NCBI GenBank assembly: GCA_041738285.1
Contig: JBGSQB010000187.1
Location: forward strand, 1-13,818
Length of the DNA: 13,818 nt
From: SZUA-521 sp041738285
GTDB taxonomy: Bacteria > Pseudomonadota > Gammaproteobacteria > Pseudomonadales > Azotimanducaceae
Direction of reading: 5' to 3'
The notes beneath the pieces were generated by a model. It was not told where the DNA came from. It searched no databases and saw only the letters and a list, made by a program, of their open reading frames with translations. The translations under genes were made by a program, and so were the position numbers. This document shows, one piece after another, positions 1 to 5,543 of the stretch. Each line of letters begins with the position of its first letter. Within the stretch, counting starts at the first letter, position 1.

Positions 1-1
1 C

Positions 2-316
2 CTCGCAGCACTTGGCGCCGGTGCGGAAGTGGCGCTCAGCCGCCACCGCTCCGCCCAGGGTCTCGCGCTCGCGGCCCGGGGCATGTTGACTCAGCAGGGC
101 CCGGAAGTGATCGAGTCGTTGCCGGGCATTGGCGCACCGACCCTCATCATCGTCGGTGCACTCGACACACCCTTCCTGGCCGGCACGGACTATATGGCGA
201 GCAAGATTCCGGGGGCGGAAAAGGTCGTCCTGGAGCGGGCGGGACACGCCGCCAACATCGATCAGCCCAAGGCTTTCAACGACGCCCTCATCCGCTTTCT
301 GAGCCACCTCACTTGA
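2..316 (+). CDS. Alpha/beta hydrolase, C-terminal part (cut by left edge)
   Basis: The reading frame is open from the left edge, so the N-terminus and nucleophile region lie outside the window. The visible 104 residues end in the pattern of alpha/beta-hydrolase C-termini. A strand followed by GALDTPF supplies the acid Asp. GHAANIDQP follows about 40 residues later and supplies the catalytic His, then a closing helix (FNDALIRFLSHL). Family members hydrolyse esters, lactones or C-C bonds. The substrate cannot be told from this part. It is a different protein from the alpha/beta hydrolase at 10277. It lies 69 bases upstream of the ExbD-like gene on the same strand, but a candidate promoter in the gap suggests they need not be co-transcribed. 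The fold assignment is safe, the specific function unknown. Confidence 0.8.
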   Translation, partial: LAALGAGAEVALSRHRSAQGLALAARGMLTQQGPEVIESLPGIGAPTLIIVGALDTPFLAGTDYMASKIPGAEKVVLERAGHAANIDQPKAFNDALIRFLSHLT

Positions 317-320
317 GCGC

Positions 321-351
321 TTGCTTCCCGGTCCAGGGTTTGGGTTAGACT
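321..351 (+). promoter_or_regulatory. Weak candidate sigma-70 promoter for the exbD-like gene
   Basis: TTGCTT (321-326) and TAGACT (346-351) could be -35 and -10 boxes, but the spacer is 19 bases, longer than ideal. The position is sensible: the predicted start of transcription lies just before the GGAGG at 377-381. A similar TAGACT box occurs before the nucleoside transporter gene. Confidence 0.3.
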
Positions 352-385
352 GCCCCGGCAGCGGCAGTACATTGTTGGAGGGGAA

Positions 386-799
386 GTGCGACGACGTTTC
401 TCGGGCGCCCAGGAAGAAGGCGACGAACAGATCAACCTCACGCCGATGCTCGACGTGGTGTTCATCATGCTGATCTTTTTCATCGTGACCGCGACCTTCG
501 TCAAGGAGATCGGTCTCGACATCAACCAACCCGATGATGACAAGCCGAAGACCGTCGACCCGGACAAGAAGTCCATTGTGGTCCGCATCACCAACCGCGA
601 CCGTATCCTAATTGCTCAACGCGACGTCGACTGGCGCGCGGTGCGCGCCAACATCGAGCGGATGCATGCGGAGAACCCGGAAGCACCGGTGATCATCCAG
701 CCGCATCCTGACTCCACCACGGAAGCCATGATTCATGTGATGGACTCCGCCCGGCAGGCAGGCGTGTACGCGGTCTCCCTCGCCGCTGCCAACGAATGA
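386..799 (+). CDS. ExbD/TolR-family biopolymer transport protein
   Basis: This is a 137-residue protein of usual ExbD/TolR length. A short cytoplasmic N-terminus with the family motif INLTPMLDVVFIMLIFFIVT (16-35) gives one transmembrane helix carrying the conserved Asp23, the proton-linked residue of ExbD/TolR. A periplasmic domain follows (about 40-137) with VIIQPHPDSTTEAMIHVMDSA, the typical region of predicted strand and helix. ExbD works with an ExbB/TolQ-type proton channel to pass proton-motive force to an outer-membrane partner such as TonB. The start is GTG at 386, chosen because GGAGG lies at 377-381 and no ATG fits. No exbB/tolQ or tonB gene adjoins it, and a strong terminator follows directly, so it looks like a single-gene unit or the end of an operon. 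Its ExbB partner must be encoded elsewhere. Confidence 0.9.
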   Translation: MRRRFSGAQEEGDEQINLTPMLDVVFIMLIFFIVTATFVKEIGLDINQPDDDKPKTVDPDKKSIVVRITNRDRILIAQRDVDWRAVRANIERMHAENPEAPVIIQPHPDSTTEAMIHVMDSARQAGVYAVSLAAANE

Positions 800-819
800 T
801 TCAGGGTTTCCCCATGCTC

Positions 820-847
820 AAGGCCGGTACCCCCGGCCTTTTTTGTT
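820..847 (+). terminator. Rho-independent terminator after the exbD-like gene
   Basis: AAGGCCGG (820-827) pairs perfectly with CCGGCCTT (833-840) around a five-base loop, TACCC. The stem runs into a T-tract (839-844). It sits 20 bases after the exbD-like stop. The T-tract abuts the upstream region of ltaE, so ltaE must rely on read-through or on a promoter within these few bases. Confidence 0.9.
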
Positions 848-863
848 AGCGCTCTACCTGCTC

Positions 864-1862
864 GTGACTGAGATCGTCGACCTCCGTTCAGATACCGTGA
901 CCCAACCGACCGCGGGTATGCGTGCAGCGATGGCCGCTGCCGTGGTCGGCGACGATGTCTACGGTGGGGACCCAACGGTCAACATGCTCGAGGCGACCCT
1001 TGCTGCTCGGCTCGGGTTTGCGGCCGGACTGTTCGTTCCGACCGGCACCCAGTCGAATCTGGCCGCGCTCCTGACCCATTGCGGCCGCGGCGATGAGTAC
1101 ATTGCGGGACAGATGGCGCATACCTACCGCTTCGAAGGCGGCGGTGCGGCCGCCCTCGGCGGCATTCAACCGCAACCGGTCCCGTTCGCCGCCGACGGCA
1201 GCCTCGATCTCGATCAGGTCGAGGCAGTCATCAAGCCGGATGACTTTCACTTTGCACGTACACGCCTGCTGTGCCTCGAGAACACGCAGGCAGGCAAGGC
1301 GATCGGTGTGCCCTACTTCGACGCCGCACGGGCGATGTGCGATCGACGCGGTCTGAAGCTGCACCTCGACGGCGCGCGCCTGTTCAATGCGGCCATCGCC
1401 TTCGACGTCGAGCCACGCACGATCGCCAGTCGTTGCGACAGTGTGTCGGTATGTTTGTCCAAAGGCCTTGGCGCGCCCCTGGGTTCGGTGTTGCTCGGTG
1501 CGAACGAATTCATCGCCGAAGCCCGTCGCTGGCGCAAAGTACTCGGAGGCGGCATGCGGCAAGCGGGTATCGCGGCTGCGGCCGGGCTGTATGCGCTCGA
1601 TCATCATGTCGACCGGCTGGCAGACGATCATCGCCGCGCGGCCACGCTTGCATCGGCGATGCAGCAGCTGGATTTCGACGCACAGCACGCAACCAACATG
1701 GTGTTCGTCGGTGGCCCAGTAAACATGGCGGCGCTGACCCGGCACTTGGATGAGTCCGGTATACGCATTCGCGGGCCGCGGTGGGTACTGCACCTCGACA
1801 TTGACGATGCGGCACTCGACCGCATCATTGACGCGCTGCGGGGATTCCGCGCTACACGCTGA
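864..1862 (+). CDS. ltaE: Low-specificity L-threonine aldolase
   Basis: This PLP enzyme splits L-threonine or L-allo-threonine to glycine and acetaldehyde. It closely resembles E. coli LtaE along its length: VDLRSDTVTQPTAGM at the N-terminus, VGDDVYGGDPTVN, the PTGTQSNL loop, QMAHTYRFEGGGAA with the active-site His86, IKPDDFHFART, the PLP-binding HLDGAR (Asp169, Arg172), the Schiff-base lysine in CLSKGLG (Lys200), then WRKVLGGGMRQAGI. I chose GTG at 864 because it gives 332 residues with an E. coli-like N-terminus. A TTG at 843 would add seven residues but lies in the T-tract of the preceding terminator. Neither has a clear ribosome binding site. Its stop lies inside the convergent nucleoside transporter gene (11 bp overlap). 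Confidence 0.93.
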   Translation: MTEIVDLRSDTVTQPTAGMRAAMAAAVVGDDVYGGDPTVNMLEATLAARLGFAAGLFVPTGTQSNLAALLTHCGRGDEYIAGQMAHTYRFEGGGAAALGGIQPQPVPFAADGSLDLDQVEAVIKPDDFHFARTRLLCLENTQAGKAIGVPYFDAARAMCDRRGLKLHLDGARLFNAAIAFDVEPRTIASRCDSVSVCLSKGLGAPLGSVLLGANEFIAEARRWRKVLGGGMRQAGIAAAAGLYALDHHVDRLADDHRRAATLASAMQQLDFDAQHATNMVFVGGPVNMAALTRHLDESGIRIRGPRWVLHLDIDDAALDRIIDALRGFRATR

Positions 1863-3090
1863 CGCAGATACCGGCGATTGCGCCGGTGATGCAGGTGACG
1901 ATCGTCCCTGAAATGAGCGTCTTCGGTGCAAGCCCGAGCAACTCCTCCCGTCGTTCCGGTACCAGCGCAGTCAATCCGCCGATCATGATGCCGAGGCTGC
2001 CGAAGTTGGCGAATCCGCACAGCGCATAAGTCAGGATCAATCGAGTCTGAGTGCTGAGTTCGTGGGGGGCAATCGCCGAGAGGTTGATGTAGGCCACGAG
2101 TTCATTCAACACCAGCTTCGTTCCGAGTAGGGAGCCCCCGGTCACTGCTTCATGCCACGGTATGCCAATCAGCCAGGCGACCGGGGCGAAGACCCAACCC
2201 ATGATGCGCTCGAGGGTGAGCGCGGCACCCGCCACTTCAAACGCGCTGAGCAGACCATTCACCAGCGCGACTAGGCTCACGAGCACGATCAGCATCGCAG
2301 CCACGTTCACCGCCAGGCGCAAACCATCTGCCGTTCCGCGGGTGACGGCATCCATCGTGCTCGCGTACGCCAAGGGCTCTGCGGTATCGCCACCCTCGGT
2401 ATTCGTCTGGGAGGGAATCATGATACGGGCAACGGTGACCGCGCCGATGACGTTCACCACCGATGCGATCAGGATATGACCCAAGGCGCCATCAATGATG
2501 GAGCCAAGCACGCTCGCGTAGAGCACCATGATCGAACCGGCAACAGTCGACATGCCGCAGGTCATGACCACGAAGAACTCCGAGCGCGACACGTTCTTGA
2601 GGTACGCGCGGATGACAAGCGGCGTTTCCACCATCCCCAGGAAGATGCTGGCACTGGCCGCTACACCCACGGCCCCGCCCACCCCCAGCGTCCGCTTCAA
2701 CGCCCACGCGAATCCGCGAATGAGGATCGGAAGTACGCGCCAGTACCAGAGCAGCGCGACCAGCACGCTGAAGAGAATGATCTGCGGCAGCACGCGAAAA
2801 GCGAAAACATAGACCCGACTGAGTGCTTCGGGCTGATCTGGTTGGGTCGCACCACCCAGGAATCCAAACACGAAGCCCGCGCCTTGGACCGTAGCGCGTT
2901 CGATCGCGTTGACCACATGATTGGCAAGCAGCAGCAGCTCTTGTGCCCACGGGAAGCGAAGCAGGAACACCGCAAGCGCAAACTGGATCGCAAGGCCAGC
3001 CGCAATCGGCTTGATCCTCACCTGACGGCGATGCTCGCTCACGACCCACGCCACGGCCAACAGCACGAGAATGCCAATGGATGCCTGCAC
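1852..3090 (-). CDS. CNT-family nucleoside transporter (NupC type)
   Basis: This 412-residue, strongly hydrophobic protein has the length of bacterial concentrative nucleoside transporters, which import nucleosides with Na+ or H+. Signature regions are GMVETPLVIRAYL (from residue 152), CGMSTVAGSI, GGSLLGTKLVLNELVAY (Glu330) and LCGFANFGSLGIMIGG (Asn362, Ser365), followed by TALVPERR. Glu155, Glu330, Asn362 and Ser365 match the ribose-binding residues known from Vibrio cholerae CNT. The two base-contacting positions (Gln-Thr there) are Met153-Val154 here, so base specificity may differ. The start is GTG at 3090, supported by a strong AAAGGAG five bases upstream; the longer open frame to 3324 lacks homology. 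It is divergent from the CPT-like gene and overlaps ltaE by 11 bp. The exact substrate is unknown. Confidence 0.92.
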   Translation of the reverse strand: MQASIGILVLLAVAWVVSEHRRQVRIKPIAAGLAIQFALAVFLLRFPWAQELLLLANHVVNAIERATVQGAGFVFGFLGGATQPDQPEALSRVYVFAFRVLPQIILFSVLVALLWYWRVLPILIRGFAWALKRTLGVGGAVGVAASASIFLGMVETPLVIRAYLKNVSRSEFFVVMTCGMSTVAGSIMVLYASVLGSIIDGALGHILIASVVNVIGAVTVARIMIPSQTNTEGGDTAEPLAYASTMDAVTRGTADGLRLAVNVAAMLIVLVSLVALVNGLLSAFEVAGAALTLERIMGWVFAPVAWLIGIPWHEAVTGGSLLGTKLVLNELVAYINLSAIAPHELSTQTRLILTYALCGFANFGSLGIMIGGLTALVPERREELLGLAPKTLISGTIVTCITGAIAGICVSV

Positions 3091-3095
3091 TGCGT

Positions 3096-3102
3096 CTCCT
3101 TT
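3096..3102 (-). promoter_or_regulatory. Ribosome binding site that fixes the nupC-like start
   Basis: AAAGGAG on the minus strand, five bases before GTG 3090. It is the strongest Shine-Dalgarno match in the window and decides for the GTG over any upstream start in the same open frame. Confidence 0.8.
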
Positions 3103-3116
3103 CGTGGCGATGAGAC

Positions 3117-3145
3117 AGTCTAGCGGGCTACCGGCGTCGTGACAC
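3117..3145 (-). promoter_or_regulatory. Candidate promoter for the nupC-like gene
   Basis: On the minus strand, GTGTCA (3145-3140) and TAGACT (3122-3117) are separated by 17 bases, each with four of six consensus positions. Transcription would begin about 20 bases before the GTG start, just leaving room for the AAAGGAG site. Confidence 0.35.
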
Positions 3146-3205
3146 ACAGCCACAGCAGATTCGTTGGCGGCTCGCCGCAACCGATGCGACACTAGGGCCA
3201 CCCAA

Positions 3206-3850
3206 ATGACTCGAATCGGGATGCAACCAGGACACATCATTCTGCTGAATGGCTCATCTAGCGCGGGCAAGACGACGCTCGCGATCGCATTGCAGCAGCT
3301 GTTGCCCGATCCGTGGCAACACATCGCATTGGACCAGTTTCGTGACGGCCTTCCGGGTCGCTATCGTGGCCTCAACTCACCGAGTGGCACGCCGGGGGCG
3401 CGCGGCCTGAATGTGGTACCGATCGACCGCGGCGACGAGCGGGTGACTGATGTGCGCTTCGGCGACATCGGCGAACGCATGCTCAAGGGTATGCGGCGTG
3501 CGATCGCGGCGTTCGCGCGCGAGGGCAACAACGTTATCATCGACGATCTGCTGTTCGAATCAACGTATCTGTTCGACTACATCGAGGCACTCAACGGCCT
3601 GACGGTCTGGTTCGTCGGCGTGCGTTGCTCGCTCGCGGTCGTCAACCAGCGCGAATCGAAACGCCCTGGCCGATTTCCGGGTACGGCAACTTCGCACTTC
3701 GATCGCGTGCACACCCACGGTAGCTATGACTTCGAAGTGGACACCTCGCAGGCATCGCCGCTTCAGTGCGCACGCACGATCATCACCGAGGTAGATTCGC
3801 GCAAGACGCCGACAGCATTCGCACAGATGCGACGGCAGATGGATATCTGA
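3206..3850 (+). CDS. Chloramphenicol phosphotransferase-like P-loop kinase
   Basis: This 214-residue protein resembles Streptomyces venezuelae chloramphenicol 3-O-phosphotransferase (178 residues). HIILLNGSSSAGKTT (from residue 10) is a P-loop with Lys22. HIALDQFRDGLP places Asp43 where the family has its catalytic Asp. NVIIDDLLFE matches the family's RIIIDDVF, WFVGVRC its LWVGVRC, and THGSYDFEVDTS its C-terminal VEYDVEVDT segment. The reaction would be ATP-dependent phosphorylation of a hydroxyl on a small molecule. The true substrate in proteobacteria is unknown and need not be chloramphenicol. I chose ATG 3206, preceded by AGGG at 3194-3197; ATG 3221 is an alternative. A further TTG at 3164 would add residues unlike the family. 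The gene is divergent from the nucleoside transporter and 55 bases before the nucleotide-translocase-like gene, so a nucleoside-type substrate is possible but unproven. Confidence 0.82.
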   Translation: MTRIGMQPGHIILLNGSSSAGKTTLAIALQQLLPDPWQHIALDQFRDGLPGRYRGLNSPSGTPGARGLNVVPIDRGDERVTDVRFGDIGERMLKGMRRAIAAFAREGNNVIIDDLLFESTYLFDYIEALNGLTVWFVGVRCSLAVVNQRESKRPGRFPGTATSHFDRVHTHGSYDFEVDTSQASPLQCARTIITEVDSRKTPTAFAQMRRQMDI

Positions 3851-3856
3851 CCGAGC

Positions 3857-3885
3857 TTGAGGCGCCTGCGCGCTCGTGCAATAGT
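3857..3885 (+). promoter_or_regulatory. Candidate extended -10 promoter for the transporter gene
   Basis: TTGAGG (3857-3862), a 17-base spacer, then TGC-AATAGT (3877-3885) with the TGn of an extended -10. Transcription would start near 3892, giving a very short leader that holds only the GGGGGAAAA ribosome binding site before TTG 3906. Confidence 0.4.
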
Positions 3886-3905
3886 CCCGGCGGGGGAAAA
3901 CATCT

Positions 3906-5543
3906 TTGAGTCACGTACATTCCGAAGATCTGTCACGGCTCGAGCGCATGCTCAATCTGCTGACGCGCGTGCGCCCTGGCGAAGGACGGTCGGTCGCACT
4001 GTTCTTCACCCACGGCCTGCTGCTGATGACGGCGTACTACATCGTCAAGGCGCTACGCGAGTCGTTCATGCTGAGCCAGCACAGTGCCGAAGTGCGCGCC
4101 TATGCAGTCGCGGTCATTGCCCTCGTTCTGATGTTTCTGGTCCCACTCTATAGCGTGATTCGGCGACGCCTCGACGGCGTACGGCTGATCAATGCGGTGA
4201 CGTGGTTCTTCGTCGCCAACATGCTGCTGTTCGTTCCGCTGGCCGCGACCGATTTGAAACTCGGATTCGTGTTCTTCGTCTGGGTCGCGGTGTTCGGCGT
4301 AGTGGTCGTGTCGCAGTTCTGGGCACTGGCCGCGGACAGCCTGAACCTGAAGAGTGGGCAGCGGTTGTTTCCGGCGATCATGGTCGGCGTCAATCTCGGT
4401 GCGCTGGTTGGCGCAAAACTCGCGGAAGTGAGCGTAGCTGCGCTGGGCACCAACGGCCTGATGTTGCTGGGTGCCGCGGCGCTCGCCGTCACCACCTTAC
4501 TCAGTCAGCGAGCACGGGATGCCGTGCCTGATGGGTCGCGACCAGCGGCGACGCGCGTGGAGGTCGAACAACCCCACCTGCTCGGCGGATTTCGCCTCAT
4601 CTTCCGCGACCGATACCTGACGCTCGTTGCTTGCCTCGTCGTGATCCTCAATTGGGTCAACACGACCGGTGAGTTCCTGCTGGCGGACTTCGTCAAGGGC
4701 ACTGCGCAGGCCTTGTACGCGAGCGGCCAGATCGCAGACATCGGGGAGTTCATTACCCGCTTCTATGGCGACTTCTTCTTCTGGGTCACGCTGGTGGGTC
4801 TCGCGCTGCAACTGTTCCTGGTGTCACGCATCTATCGACGGGTGGGTGTTCGTGGCGCGGTTCTCGTGTTGCCGGTCGTAGCCATTGTCGGCTACGGGCT
4901 GCTCATCTTTGTGCCAATCTTCACCATCGTGAGGCTGGTGAAGATAATCGAGAACAGTGTCGATTACTCCATCATGGCGACCACCCGTCACGCGCTCTTC
5001 CTTCCGACGAGTCGGGCAGCGAAGTACGAGGCGAAGACGGCGATCGACACCTTTTTCTGGCGTTTCGGCGATCTGATTCAGGCGGGCGCGGTGTTCCTCG
5101 GCATCAACTTATTCGGGTGGGCAACGATCGAGTTTGCCGCCCTCAACCTGTTGCTGGCGCTCGTCTGGTTCGTGCTGGCCTGGCGCATCGGCATGCGCTA
5201 CACGTCGCTGGCGCGCGAAACCGTCATGAACGTGGCACCCGAAGCGTTCACACCGATTCCACCGCTCGTGTGGCTGCCGGGCGAGTCATTCCGCCATCTC
5301 GTGCCGCACGATGCGTTCCGCGACGCCGATCCAGGTGATGTGCTGTCACTGAGCGCACGACTGGCCAATGGCAGTCCGCTACCGGGGTGGATCCGGTTCG
5401 ATTCGAAGCGGCGGGAGTTTCTCGGTGTTGCGCCGTATGACGTGGTCGAAACGTTCTCTGTCGAGGTCGTCGCAAGCGACGTTGACGGTTTTCAGGCGAG
5501 TTCTCTATTCGTCGTTCGCAGCAGCGTGCGCGCCGTCGACTGA
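3906..5543 (+). CDS. NTP/NDP exchange transporter-like protein with C-terminal cadherin-like domain
   Basis: Residues about 15-435 resemble the ATP/ADP translocase-like (TLC, Npt) transporters. Matching segments are VRPGEGRSVAL (22-32), TAYYIVKALRE (42-52), FVVVSQFWALAAD-like residues near 130-144, LFPAIMVGVNLGALVG, LNWVNTTGEFLLADFV (248-263), FYGDFFFWVTL, IIENSVDYSIMATTRHALFLPTSR (347-370) and YEAKTAIDTFFWRFGD. Eleven to twelve hydrophobic helices fit the family's twelve. After the last helix, WRIGMRY points to a cytoplasmic end by charge. Residues about 444-538 add a domain of the dystroglycan-type cadherin-like (CADG/He_PIG) pattern: FRDADPGDVLSLSARLANGS, PLPGWIRFDSKRREFLGVAP, then FSVEVVASDVDG. 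Such domains are normally extracellular. The start is TTG 3906 with GGGGGAAAA seven bases upstream; ATG 3948 is an alternative. Substrate unknown. The 3' end overlaps the convergent phosphatase gene by 39 bp. Confidence 0.88.
   Translation: MSHVHSEDLSRLERMLNLLTRVRPGEGRSVALFFTHGLLLMTAYYIVKALRESFMLSQHSAEVRAYAVAVIALVLMFLVPLYSVIRRRLDGVRLINAVTWFFVANMLLFVPLAATDLKLGFVFFVWVAVFGVVVVSQFWALAADSLNLKSGQRLFPAIMVGVNLGALVGAKLAEVSVAALGTNGLMLLGAAALAVTTLLSQRARDAVPDGSRPAATRVEVEQPHLLGGFRLIFRDRYLTLVACLVVILNWVNTTGEFLLADFVKGTAQALYASGQIADIGEFITRFYGDFFFWVTLVGLALQLFLVSRIYRRVGVRGAVLVLPVVAIVGYGLLIFVPIFTIVRLVKIIENSVDYSIMATTRHALFLPTSRAAKYEAKTAIDTFFWRFGDLIQAGAVFLGINLFGWATIEFAALNLLLALVWFVLAWRIGMRYTSLARETVMNVAPEAFTPIPPLVWLPGESFRHLVPHDAFRDADPGDVLSLSARLANGSPLPGWIRFDSKRREFLGVAPYDVVETFSVEVVASDVDGFQASSLFVVRSSVRAVD

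Noticed and set aside
888..1931. Minus-strand open frame of 347 codons antisense to ltaE
   Set aside because: It lies opposite a well-recognised gene, has low-complexity Arg/Ala/Gly-rich content and no familiar motifs. Long antisense frames are expected in GC-rich DNA.
2476..3123. Plus-strand open frame of 215 codons opposite the CNT transporter
   Set aside because: Mirror of a strongly coding membrane protein, rich in His, Arg and Gln, with no recognisable domain.
3206..3850. Calling this gene a chloramphenicol resistance gene
   Set aside because: The fold resembles chloramphenicol phosphotransferase, but the family is widespread, and nothing around it suggests resistance.
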